Source of the DNA: Osmanthus fragrans
Taxonomy: Eukaryota > Streptophyta > Magnoliopsida > Lamiales > Oleaceae
Assembly: GCA_019395295.1 (NCBI GenBank)
Contig: CM033341.1
Span: 2,978,501-3,042,500, forward strand
Length of the DNA: 64,000 bases
Direction of reading: 5' to 3'
In this document: positions 36,701 through 46,799 of the stretch, in pieces
How positions within the stretch are numbered: position 1 is the stretch's first letter
How the letters are laid out: each line of letters opens with the position of its first letter
Notes under the pieces: model-generated
Told to the model about the DNA's origin: nothing
The model's input: only the letters and a program-made list of their open reading frames with translations
Databases searched by the model: none
Made by a program: the position numbers and the translations under genes

Positions 36701-36753
36701 ACCAGATCATACGTCTTCGTCAGAAAAGGAGCTGGAACACTCCTCTGCGACAT
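33724..36753 (-). CDS. HSFB1: Heat shock transcription factor HsfB1 (two exons, 272 aa)
   Basis: Exon 1 is 36550-36753 (68 codons) and exon 2 is 33724-34338 (204 codons plus stop). The 2.2-kb phase-0 intron splits the DNA-binding domain at the classic HSF site (QLNTY|GFRKI). The DNA-binding domain spans residues 6-101 ('PAPFLTKTYDLVDD', 'FKHNNFSSFVRQLNTY', 'VPDKWEFAN'). A short oligomerisation coiled coil (about 152-187, 'LADLSDENKKLKKDN') has no class-A insert. The class-B repressor tetrapeptide LFGV is at about 237-240, followed by a KKKRSR nuclear signal. HsfB1 (TBF1 in Arabidopsis) binds heat shock elements, represses or co-regulates heat genes in the nucleus, and helps switch growth to defence. 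No damage is seen. The leader carries two upstream ORFs, and the promoter has a TATA box and a heat-shock-element-like site. Confidence 0.96.
34339..36549 (-). other. Intron of HsfB1
   Basis: The donor is ACTTAT|GTACGC and the acceptor TTCCTCAG|GGC. The intron contains a MITE (35948-36126) and a TTA/ATT microsatellite near 35401-35420. No internal gene is supported. Confidence 0.85.
35948..36126. mobile_element. MITE in the HsfB1 intron
   Basis: It starts CCTGTTTGGCAGCCATTTT and ends AATGACTACCAAACAGG, imperfect inverted repeats. The body 'aatattattttattgaa' matches other copies at 42901-43082 and 19202-19396. Confidence 0.75.
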
Positions 36754-36837
36754 ATCTCAACCCTCAAAAACTATTTAAAATAAATAAAAAAAACTTAAAA
36801 AACAATTCCTCTATAAATCTGTACGATCTGGTGAGAA

Positions 36838-36978
36838 TTAAAAGGAACAACTAAAGAGCAAGAGAGCAGTGAGGAATTCCCAATCCCAGCAATAGAAACC
36901 AAACAGAAAAAAGCGAGAATGAACGAGATCGTGTTTAGGAATTTTGATAATTTTAGCAATTTCCATTGGTTTTTTCAT
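36838..36978 (-). CDS. Conserved-peptide upstream ORF of HsfB1 (46 aa)
   Basis: It lies in the HsfB1 leader on the same strand; its stop is 84 bases before the main ATG. It starts at the first in-frame ATG (36978), with a second Met four codons on. Its C-terminal half reads 'SRFFLFGFYCWDWEFL' then 'TALLLFSCSF', very rich in aromatic residues. This matches, from memory, the conserved second uORF peptide of Arabidopsis TBF1/HsfB1, which blocks translation of the main ORF until immune or metabolic signals relieve it. An intact, conserved peptide suggests the same translational control here. The regulatory role is inferred from the family, not shown by the sequence. Confidence 0.85.
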   Translation of the reverse strand: MKKPMEIAKIIKIPKHDLVHSRFFLFGFYCWDWEFLTALLLFSCSF

Positions 36979-36997
36979 CTTTGGACAGGAAGACCAT
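36953..36997 (-). CDS. Short upstream ORF 1 of HsfB1 (14 aa), overlaps uORF2
   Basis: The first ATG of the probable transcript leader (36997) opens a 14-codon frame starting 'MVFLSKDE' and stopping at 36953. It overlaps the start of the longer uORF in another frame, so ribosomes translating it would skip the uORF2 start. Arabidopsis TBF1 also has a short first uORF, but this peptide shows little similarity to it. Confidence 0.55.
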   Translation of the reverse strand: MVFLSKDEKTNGNC

Positions 36998-37054
36998 AAC
37001 TCCTCCTTTTGGAATGTGGATATTTGCAATTCCTTGTGAGGAAATGGCTGAGGG

Positions 37055-37062
37055 ATTATATA
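37055..37062 (-). promoter_or_regulatory. TATA box of HsfB1
   Basis: The minus strand reads CTATATAATCC here. Transcription would start near 37025-37030, placing both uORFs inside the leader, about 275 bases before the main start codon. Confidence 0.6.
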
Positions 37063-37132
37063 GAGGAATAGAGAAGATTGGATTGGACGGTCTAGAGAAA
37101 GTCATATGGGAACCAGGGAATGGGAGGAAGGA

Positions 37133-37142
37133 TTTCTAGAAA
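37133..37142. promoter_or_regulatory. Heat shock element-like site (TTTCTAGAAA)
   Basis: A perfect palindromic two-unit core (nTTCnnGAAn) lies about 75 bases upstream of the TATA box. A GAAGAAGAA motif, the TL1 site bound by TBF1 itself in Arabidopsis, lies at 37189-37197. Both are consistent with heat and self-regulation, which is inference. Confidence 0.5.
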
Positions 37143-37299
37143 CACACCAGGCCACTTTAATACTATTTCAAACCCCACCAACTGGACAGAAGAAGAATAA
37201 GCGCACTTTGTTTTCTAGTGGATTTTCAATAAGACGCCAATTAATGCGGGCTGATGTTTGCCTGAGGTTAAAAAAATTACTTATTGAGTAAATAATTGC

Positions 37300-38574
37300 A
37301 TTATTTATTTAAATTAATTCAAAATAAGTGGGAAATTTACTTATCCAAAAAGTTACAACAATTTAAAGAAGTAAATTTGGGCTGGCATTTAAAACTTAAA
37401 CAAACATGTTAATATGAAAGTTAAGCTTGAATATCGGGTGGATCAGTCCAAGTATTTTAATACACGAAACCACTTATTACACTTTGAATATTTCGTAAAT
37501 GGAATCATGTGGATCAACGTAATTATTGAAATCAAACTTGAATTGTCGATTTCAATTCTGTTTCGATTCTTCCCTTGACATTTTTTTTTTTTTTTTTGAA
37601 AAAAAAAAAAAAAAAACCATGAGCTCACAATACAAATTATTTTCTCAATATTTAGCACAAATAAAAGAAATAAAATATGTGATCAAATAGCCTACAAATA
37701 TCTAGTATAATGACATCCAATTCTGCCTCTGACTTTGTGTGCAACGTTTTGAGAAGGATTTGTGGGACAAATAGTGCGTAAAGTTCAGTCGAATTAGCTA
37801 CGGTCTACGAACGAGAATGATATGATTTAATTATTCAAAATACTTTTAAAAGAGTTTTAAACTATAAATATCTTTTGGTTGAACGTTATGATGTCTTCTT
37901 TAAGAAATTGTTAAACATCGTGACTTTCAATTTTGTCTTCCTTTGTAAAGACTGCTACTCATCTAATATTTTTCGATTTTCAAGCACGGCAATGGAAATG
38001 GCTTTATTTATATTAATCTGCATCCACACACCCTCATTTAATCTGGATCCAGTAGTATGTGTGGATAATTTTATTTTTTTTGACGATCTTAAATTTTAAT
38101 TTAGGCTTTGTCAAACATGCACATAGTCCATGTTTGTCAATGCGTATAAATTATTATAATTTGATTAAACTTTAACTGATTCACACATTTCGTAGAAGCA
38201 AAGATTCTTACTTTCTTGCCACCCATAAATGTACTTTTGATTCAGGAAGAGCCATTTTTCAAAACGTCGTCTTCTAATTTGAAAAATTCTAACCCATTTC
38301 ATAATCAAAGCTTAATCATGTTTGAACTTAAACTTTCACGCTTTCACACTTTATGAGCACCGAGTCCACTATTGAACAATATTTGAGTCCCTATCGATGT
38401 GTTTCACAAGAAACATTATGAATTATGAGACTTGGACAATTTGGATATGTCATTGTTCAAGATTTCACTATAATGGAAGTTCGAACTAAAAATCCATGCA
38501 ATTATGTTAGAAAACTAGAAAAGGGAGCTCATGCTTGCTCAGTGTCGAACAATCAAGGAAGTTGGTGATCTAAT
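37300..38574. other. Intergenic, nothing recognised
   Basis: AT-rich, with adjoining T and A homopolymer runs at about 37580-37616. No gene-like frame or clear transposon ends are seen. Confidence 0.4.
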
Positions 38575-38790
38575 GGTCCGTTTGATTGCAATGATGAAAT
38601 TTGAGTGAAAAGAAAACGAATTATAGGGAATTGAATTGCCTAGAACTTGTTTTACTAGGAATTGTCAATTAATTGTGTTTAATTAGTATGATTTTTCATC
38701 TGAAAAATATTGAAATTTTCTATCTTTTAGTGTTCGTTTGACTTTATTTTTCTTGAAATTGTCAATTAAAGTGATAAAATTGGTTACAAT

Positions 38791-38835
<45 letters not shown>

Positions 38836-38849
38836 ATTTGTTTCAATTG

Positions 38850-38880
<31 letters not shown>

Positions 38881-39170
38881 AAAATCGAAAACCATTCGTT
38901 TGGTTTTTTCATGCAAATTGTCAATTAAATGGATAAATTTTTGAACAATTTGGGATAAAATCTGTTTGGATTGCAAAAAAAAAAAAAAAAAGTGAAAAAC
39001 TAAAAACTACCAAAACCAAAGGAAAACTAATTCCTTAACAACTTGAAAAAGAGTGTCACGTGGAGGTCGGAGGAAAACCAATTACATAGAACTTTTTGGT
39101 TATCAAACACAATGAAAAATGAAAAAGAGAAAAAAAAATTCTATTTTTCCTGGAAAATAAAGCGCCCTAA
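38575..39170 (+). repeat. MITE-like repeat with a 44-base poly-G run
   Basis: It starts 'ggtccgtttgattgcaatg' and shares internal 'tgtcaattaaa' and 'cgtttgactttatttttc' blocks with copies at 40346-40890 and, reversed, about 980-1315. At 38791-38834 it carries 44 consecutive G, where the 40.5-kb copy has only a short 'ggggataaaatttg'. The poly-G is followed by a 29-base poly-A run at 38850-38878. Confidence 0.6.
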
Positions 39171-39642
39171 ATGAAACTATTTGGGCGATTGAGGCCTTGG
39201 TAAATAACGATCCTAAACTAACAAAATTTCTTATCAAATAAGTTCTTAATTTATTCACAGATATCCACTTGACATAATTCTTTCATTAACCATGCATTAG
39301 CGTCTTTACTAGTCCTTTCAAGACAACGACTGAATTTTATTAGCCTGAACATATAGTTGGTGATTCAAATGGCATGACCTCAAGGACTTCATCATATTTC
39401 TAAATCAAAGTAATAAATATGGGTGACAATTAACAGCAATTCCCCTTGTAGATACGAACTATTGTCAGAATTGTGGAAGCATCTATTTGGTCCACAAATT
39501 TTTTTTTTTTTTTTGCCATTTTCCAATTGAAAGTTATAAGGTGTTATTTATTGCAATTCTGACAGCTCTTTTGCTATACACATAACAGGTTTGAACAATT
39601 AAAACTCTAGACTTGTAAGAGACAATGATGCTGCTCTTGACT

Positions 39643-39682
<40 letters not shown>

Positions 39683-40345
39683 TCATGAGCACTGGATGTT
39701 TCATGTTGAAACAATAACTTAAAAATCACGTCAGTCAGATTAATCACATTAGACAAGAATCTGGTGCGTCAAGCTCGACAAAAAAAAAGTGTTGGTAGAA
39801 AAAATCGAACTCGTGACTAAAAACTTTCGTGCTCACCTATTACACCAACTCGATCACTCCATGAGGGTTGCTCTTGACTTCTCTCTTTCTATGGTTTGTG
39901 ATGGATAAAACTTTTACATGGATCAAATATACATATTAATCTCTGGTTTATAAAAGATTGTATAATTTTACTTAATAATTTAGCTTGTAAATATAAAACT
40001 ACAAATCGTCCATAGCCACATCTCAGAGTTAGCTATGGAAATGAACAAAAATCTCAAATCTCAAGAAATGTTGTCGAAATGGATGGATCAAATAAGCTAG
40101 TGATGACAAAAATGGTAAATTTTAAATACAAATAAATAGTTATACTTATGATACATATTTTTTTTTTATTTTAAGTGCAACTCCATTTCATCTTCTTTTT
40201 GGAACATCAAAAGGAATTCTAATTCATTTTCTATAACATGGCCGACATTTACCAATTTTTATAAATGGAAAGTGGTGAAATTTGAACTCAAATTTTGTCA
40301 ATTATAATATTTTTTGAAATACTTCATCTAAAAATGTAAATTAGG
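39171..40345. other. Intergenic with a CT microsatellite and a SINE fragment
   Basis: A (CT)n tract spans about 39643-39683. At about 39780-39865, on the minus strand, is a tRNA-like SINE head with 'gatcgagttggtgtaa' (A box) and 'cacgagttcgat' (B box), ending in a poly-A. Nothing else is recognised. Confidence 0.5.
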
Positions 40346-40890
40346 GCCTGTTTGATAGAAAAATGAAATTTGGGCAAAAAAAAAAATGAATTACAGGGAA
40401 TCGAATTGTCTAAAATTTGTTTTACTGATAATTGTAATTAAAAGTGTTTGATTAGTATAATTTTTCACCTAATTCGTTTGACTTTATTTTTCATGCAAAT
40501 AGTTTATTTTTGGGATAAAATTTTTTACAATTGGGGATAAAATTTGTTTGGATTGCCAAAAAGTAAAATAAAAAAATAATTTTTTTATTTTTTTGGTGTT
40601 CGTTTGGCTTTGTTTTGCATAGAAATTGTCAATAAAAGTGATAATTTTTTTTATCATTGAGTCTAGAATTTGTTCCATTATCAATAAAAATAAAAAATAT
40701 TGAAATTTGTTTTCCCACATTTTTCTCAAAAATCAAGAAAAATGCACATGTGAGCAAAAGTAGGAAAATCAATTTCATGAAAAATTTGTGCTATCAAGTA
40801 TCGAAAAGTTGGAAATGGAATTTGAATAACTAATTTTAGGGGGAAAAAAAAGAAAAGAAAAAAGAAGGGGATATCAAACATACCCTGATT
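40346..40890 (+). repeat. MITE-like repeat, third copy of the 38.6-kb family
   Basis: It starts 'gcctgtttgatagaaaaatg' and shares 'gggaatcgaattgtctaaa', 'gtttgactttatttttcat' and 'aaatttgtttggattgcc' with the copy at 38575. It has no coding capacity. Confidence 0.55.
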
Positions 40891-41166
40891 GAAACCAGGG
40901 CCCAGCTCAATGACTTGGATATGAATCTCCGTTAGAGGTAAGGATGAGACTTTTCAAAAAATATATATATATTGTAAATTCTTAATTTTTTTTTCATCTA
41001 TTCAAGTTTTATCTTGACTTTGCAGTTTCTTGAGAGAGACAATATTATTGTATTGAGGATTGACTAAATATCGTGTATAAGAATTTCTATATTATTCGAA
41101 TTCGAAAATAATTCTAAGTTCTAATAGAAGAATCTATTTCCCAAATCAATTATGTTAAAAAGAAAA

Positions 41167-41534
41167 ATAATGTTAATGTTCATTTTTATTGAATTAAATT
41201 TGTATTAATTTGTTTAAGTACATGATTTGTAGGATTGATGTCTCAGTCACGTAAGATTATCGAAGATTTATTGAAGATTACGAATCTATTCAAGTTGAAA
41301 TTTGGCACAAGTCAAACTAATGTTCGTGGAAGGTGAATTAGGACTTCAAAATAATGTTAATGTTCATTTTTATTGAATTAAATTTGTATTAATTTGTTTA
41401 AGTACATGATTTGTAGGATTGATGTCTCAGTCACGTAAGATTATCGAAGATTTATTGAAGATTACGAATCTATTCAAGTTGAAATTTGGCACAAGTCAAA
41501 CTAATGTTCGTGGAAGGTGAATTAGGACTTCAAT
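41167..41534. repeat. Perfect 184-bp tandem duplication
   Basis: Bases 41167-41350 are repeated at 41351-41534 with no difference that I can see. Each unit starts 'ataatgttaatgttc' and ends 'ggtgaattaggacttcaa'. Identity implies a recent duplication or an assembly error. It encodes nothing recognisable. Confidence 0.9.
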
Positions 41535-41749
41535 TATTAAAATGTATTTTAAGAAGTCAAGTCATAAAGGCAAGTTTATGTTTTGGTGAGTTCTTGCTCC
41601 CGTCAAACTGGGCAATAAATTTCGAGTAAATTTTCAAAACAACATAATTCCAAAATTTTATTTTATTTCCATTATTGAATTTCGTACACATTGAAATAGA
41701 TAGGTAAGCATGAGAGTTTTAACTCCTAAAGGTCTACGTAAAGAATGAG

Positions 41750-41877
41750 AAATTTTTATATCTAAGAGTTTAATTATGAACCATTTCAAAATTAAGAAAT
41801 AAGGTTTAAAACTTCAAAAATCAGATATTATTAAATATTATTTATGAAATAATTAATTAAAATTTTATTTTATTAAT

Positions 41878-41923
<46 letters not shown>

Positions 41924-42615
41924 GGTCATAATTCTATATAATTTGGTCACAAATTTTCAAATAAATTGGTTATAAATTTTTTTTGACAAAAAAAATAAAA
42001 AATTATAGGTCACAAATTATTTCTTGATCGAAAATAAATAATTTTATAGGTCACAATTCACTTATTTGTCACAAATCACAAATTTTATAAATCACAACTT
42101 ATTTAACGGTTATAAATGATCAAATTAAATGATTACAAATCACAATTTAATCAATTGCGAGTCACAATTACATTTTTTAGGTCACATATTATTTATTCGT
42201 TACAAATTAACTAATTTATTGATCACAAACACTTTTCGTCCCATTCGATTACTGTCGCCACTACTTCACCTCTGCCAACAGCGTTACATCCATCGCCAAA
42301 ATCCCCCACCAACATCGTCAGATCCACTTGCACTATCAACAACAAAAAAACACCCCAAGAAAAAAGTCATCGCGCATAGCGCCTCTCTACAATGATCACG
42401 GTTGAGCGGCTAAGCAGTACAGAGAGCGATTAAGTGCAGCAGCGATGTATTGTCAGAGTGCTAGTGTTTTTCGCAATGGCGCGTCGACGGAATGCTACGG
42501 AGAGAGAGGGGAAAATGGTTTAGGTTTGAAATTGGGTGGGGTGATATATTTGTAGATGTATTTTTATAATATTAAAAAGTTATTATTTGATTTTTGAAAA
42601 AAAAAAAAAAAAAGT
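41750..42615 (+). mobile_element. Non-autonomous MULE-like element, copy B (right end damaged)
   Basis: It has the same plan as copies A and C. The left inverted-repeat region contains 'aacttcaaaaatcag', followed by a (TA)n tract (41880-41921), an array of 'ggtcacaaatt'-type units (41925-42235) and a GC-richer part ending in 'gagagagaggggaaaatgg' (to about 42500). The right end fades into a poly-A run at about 42598-42614, and no target duplication was found, so this copy is probably truncated. Confidence 0.6.
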
Positions 42616-42624
42616 TCTCTTTGA

Positions 42625-43082
42625 ACCACATTCTTAAACAGTGATTTGTAATTATTTCAATTACACATTATTTAATAAAATAATATTACACATAAATCCA
42701 AAAATTTTCCTCATCTTTTAACCACACATTCTCTATCAATTTACTATTCCAAAATTAATTCTTTCAAAATAATGTGGTTCAAACGCACTCTAAAAAATCT
42801 GATCTAATTTTTGAATTGGTCAATTTAAAACTCTGAGTGGATGTAATTTTCACTTAAAGCATTGAGAGTTCTAAGGTAATTGGGCAACGACGAAATTGAG
42901 CCCCTGTTTGGTAGCCATTTTTGGGGAGAAAATATATTTTTGAATAGTTGATTGATGGAGAATGTATGATTAAAAATTAAGGAAAAGTTTTGGGTTTACA
43001 TGTAATATTATTTTATTGAAAAATATATGATTGAAAAGAAAGAAAAAAATGAATTTTGGGAAAAATAACTTCCAAACAAGGG
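42625..43082. mobile_element. Two MITEs of the 'CCTGTTTGG' family
   Basis: A diverged reversed copy is at about 42625-42795. A clearer copy at 42901-43082 starts CCCCTGTTTGGTAGCCATTTT-like and ends AACTTCCAAACAAGGGC. Both carry the 'aatattattttattg' core or its complement. Confidence 0.65.
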
Positions 43083-44941
43083 CTAAACATATGATTCAAC
43101 GTGTCATAGCAAAATTGTTATACTTTTCCGAATATGTTACATGACAAAACATAGTAAAATATTGAATTAAAGGTGTCAAAACGAATCAAAAGGTTTAGAT
43201 TCCAGTGTTCTATCGATTAAGAATCAGGATCGAAACTGGCCCAGCTCATTTTATGAGCAACCCATCATGATAGGCGGGCCGTGCCGATGACCCATTAATA
43301 TTGGCTAGACTGGGCCTGCCCAATTAGTCCTATTTAATTCGTCATTACGTGTTAATGATATGGGCTATTCGATAAGGATAAATGCGGTCCAATATCTATT
43401 TGTGGACAATTTCTTTAATGGTTGACTTATCGTGATCGATTAGAACCATTGGACAATACTATAAAAGAAAATTAAGTTAAATTGTGTTCAATATATTGTC
43501 TAATATATTCAACGATAATGACAATGTTTACTCTAGCGTTGAAGCGTCAACTGAATTGGTTTTGCATTGTGTAGACTTTTATTGTGCTTGTGTATTTTTA
43601 GCACGGGCTCTCTTGCGAGGGAAATAGTGGTGTGCATCATTTAACTCGCCCTAAAATTTAGTTCTAGTTTTCTGACCTTTTCTAACCGTACTGAATTGTA
43701 GTTTGTTTAAAGTACAATACTAGATCGAGTCATCCCACATTTAATTAAGCTCATGTTTGGTTTAGTTGAAAATCAAAATTTATTAAATTTTGATAAAAGT
43801 TAATAAAATGCATGATTAAAAACTTGATAAAATTATGAACCCGTAAAATGTACAATGAAAAATAATTATTAACTTAAAATTTAATTTTTATCAACATGGA
43901 GCCAGTACTCGACGAGGTGGCGTAGCTTGCTCCTCCGGAATTTAAAGCTGTCGCGCAGTTGATCCTTCATCTGTGATTTTTGCCAGGTAGAGGAGAGAAT
44001 TGGGGAAGATGATGTTTGGGCCATTTTTTCTTTAGTTTGGGAATGGGCCTTCTTTGTTTTAGAAATATGGGAAAGAATGGGCTTTTTTTTCTAAAAATGT
44101 GGCCCATTAATAGAAGATAAATCAAACTTTGATAATTGGCCAAAATCACAACAAATACATCCATTGCCCAATTATATATTATTAGTTTTTGTTTCTAAAA
44201 TAATTTCTTTAAGAAATTTGTTAACTGAAATTATTATTTTATAATACATATTTTATTATGAGATTTTATCAATTTATTTTGTAAAATTCAAATTTGAACA
44301 ATTTAAGTACTGATCTTTTTTGGGGTAAAAAATAGCTCTAAAAATCACCGTTTTAAAAATTTATTGACTCAAATTATTGTTTTATAATATATATATACTT
44401 TTATTGTTAGATTTTATCAAATTAAAATTCAAGTTTGGACAATTTAAGTACTGATCTTTATTCTTTTAAGTGTTCGAAAATACTTTTGTTTTTGGAGGTA
44501 AAAAATAGCTCTAAAATTCAACGTTTTAAAAAATTTGGATAGGTTTCGCCTAAATTCATTTTTTTCCTCATTTTTACCAAGTGCTACAGCGAATTTGCCT
44601 AAATTCAAAGCTTATCTTTATCATTTAATCACACTCTACGTAAAAACTTCACCTTATTTCGTTTAAGTTCATAAAAATTTGAAACTTGATCGTACGTATA
44701 TGATTCAAAAAATGTATTTTTATTCCTTATTATTTTGGGTTGTATTGAATTATATTTTCATATGTATATGATTTTTATATTTAAGTGTATTTATTTATTG
44801 ATTGAAAATTATTTTAATATAAATTAATTAAATATTAATAAACAATTTCGCTATATTGGACAATAGCATAGTGACCGCTCGACATTCCGCCCTAGCTCAT
44901 TGAAGTGGCTGGATGTGCCCTATCAACATGGGCTAAGGCTG
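43083..44941. other. Intergenic, repeats only
   Basis: About 43745-43900 is a MITE-like repeat related to 10137-10305. About 44200-44535 holds two to three diverged direct repeats sharing 'gacaatttaagtactgatct' and 'taaaaaatagctctaaaa'. No gene is seen. Confidence 0.45.
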
Positions 44942-45200
44942 TTACATGAACAAACTACTTCCTGCAAGCATGCATCCATTATTATGAACCTTGCTACAAA
45001 AACAGACCCAAAAACAGGGGTCCGAGGTGGTGCTACATGAACAAACTACTTCCTGCAAGCATGCATCCATTATTATGAACATTGCTACAAAAACAGACCC
45101 AAAAACAGGGGTCCGAGGTGGTGCTACATGAACAAACTACTTCCTGCAAGCATGCATCCATTATTATGAACCCTGCTACAAAAACAAGGGCCTGAGGTGG
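44942..45200. repeat. 91-bp tandem repeat, about 2.8 units
   Basis: Units start at about 44942, 45033 and 45124. Each contains 'tacatgaacaaactacttcc', 'gcatgcatccattattatg' and 'ggtccgaggtggtg'. The third unit is shortened by loss of 'cagacccaaa'-type sequence. Units differ by one or two bases. Confidence 0.92.
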
Positions 45201-45430
45201 CACCACCTCGACTTCAGATCTGAAATTAAAAAATTCAAATCTTGGATTTGAGTTTGATTTTGACCCTGTCCAAGTGATTCAATTCCATTATTCACATCAA
45301 CCCCCTGGATTTGCGTTTGATTTTGGCCATGTCCAAGTGGTTTAATTCCATTATTATTACTATTAACGTGTCCTCTTTTTCTTGTGGCATTGAACTTATC
45401 TGCATCTCCTCTGTATCCCGTGTACCACAC
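45176..45430 (-). CDS. Unrecognised open frame with internal peptide repeat
   Basis: The frame of 84 codons lacks an ATG start. It carries a duplicated segment, 'NNGIKPLGHGQNQTQIQ' then 'NNGIESLGQGQNQTQIQ', about 21 residues apart, and overlaps the end of the 91-bp tandem repeat. It may be an exon of a lost gene or chance coding of a DNA repeat. No function is assigned. Confidence 0.2.
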   Translation of the reverse strand: MWYTGYRGDADKFNATRKRGHVNSNNNGIKPLGHGQNQTQIQGVDVNNGIESLGQGQNQTQIQDLNFLISDLKSRWCHLRPLFL

Positions 45431-45439
45431 GGATTTCTT

Positions 45440-46710
45440 GCTCTATACTTTGTCTAAAGCAAAAACTTAAGACCCTAAACTTTGCTTTACTCCATCTAAA
45501 CCACACACATGCATCCCATGACCCACCATAATTATTCCATTTAGGGTCCATTTGACAGAATTTATGCTTCTTATAAAGAAACTTTATGAAAAGTTACTTT
45601 GATTCTCATTTTTTGTAAAATAAAAATGAAAAATATAATTATTATGAGCTCCACACAAAAGATAAAAAGTAAAAAATAGTGGCTGAATGTATTTGATAAC
45701 GGTCATATATATTTTTCATTTTTATGGAGGAAAAATGGGTACCAAATGGAACCTAAATCAACTTTCTTTATAAAAATTCTAATCAAACAAAATACTTTTA
45801 GAAAATTATTCAAATATATACAAAAATAACTTTTGGCTTTTTAAAATCATATAAAACGGGTTGTTAAACCCCTAACCTTCCATTCCATCCTCATCTTTTC
45901 CCATTTCAATCCTATGCCCAAACCTTTTTCTATAACTACCTTTTATTTCCTGTTCAAGAATATAGTAAGCCGATGTATTCTTTAACACCTAATTTAAACA
46001 AGAAACTTTAGTGATTTAAATACTTTTTAGTCATCATCTTTTTAAAATGTTTTGAACCCTACCAATCCAAACTGGGATTCTTTAATAGATTTGCTTCTGA
46101 TAAAAGAATCGAATCTATAAATATATATATTTTTCCTTAAAATAATGAATAAATATTTTCGACTCTTCGTCTAGGATATAAACAATGTAGTAACGAAGGG
46201 CAATCCGTTTTTTGAAAATCACCTTGGTTTAGGCTTTAACCACCATTATCCCTATAAACATTCTTGATCATATTATAATTATTGGACGATTGATGGTGAA
46301 CATGGGATGGGGAATCTCTTAGGATATATTTATTCCTAATTGTGTGTTTACAAAATTTTATATTTTGATTATAATGTTAGGTGGAACCTACAAAATTATT
46401 ATGATCTTGTAAACGCGCATTCTTTTAATTATTTTATTTCCATTGAGCTAAATATTGGCTAACCTTTCAATTTATCTGCATCTTTTTTCTTAAATATAAT
46501 GATGATGCGTTATTTACGTACACTACACACACAGACACACACACACAAATATGTGATGAGATTAAAAGGTTAATAGCGGGGACAGAGCCGAGGAGGACAA
46601 AGTTTAACTATTTGATATTCACTTCAAGAAAACGTAAGAGTTTGTATATACAATTGAAAAACCTCTATTATATTAATGCAGATGCTACTCGAGAATTCAA
46701 ATTTATGGAT
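45440..46710. other. Intergenic, nothing recognised except a MITE-like repeat
   Basis: About 45545-45755 is a repeat starting 'gggtccatttgacagaa' and ending 'accaaatggaacct'. A possible relative lies at about 50540-50690. No gene is seen. Confidence 0.4.
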
Positions 46711-46792
46711 TATCCGATAGAAATGGAATGATACGGAGAAGATTAAGGTGATCCCTGCATGAAGATGACACGCGCAAATTGAGAAATGTGTC
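46711..46792 (+). pseudogene. U6 snRNA pseudogene
   Basis: The stretch matches the body of U6 spliceosomal RNA in order: 'ccgataga' (for CCGATAAA), 'ggaatgatac' (for GGAACGATAC), 'gagaagatta', 'atccctgcatgaagatgaca' and 'cgcgcaaattgagaaatg'. The 5' hairpin is missing and the invariant region is altered: ACAGAGA reads 'acggaga', and AGC is lost after the gagaagatta box. No upstream TATA/USE pair was recognised. It is most likely a dead copy. Confidence 0.82.
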
Positions 46793-46799
46793 TATATAA

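Noticed and set aside
38683..38976. Frames with poly-Pro or poly-Gly runs
   Set aside because: They are only translations of the 44-base G run and the adjoining A run.
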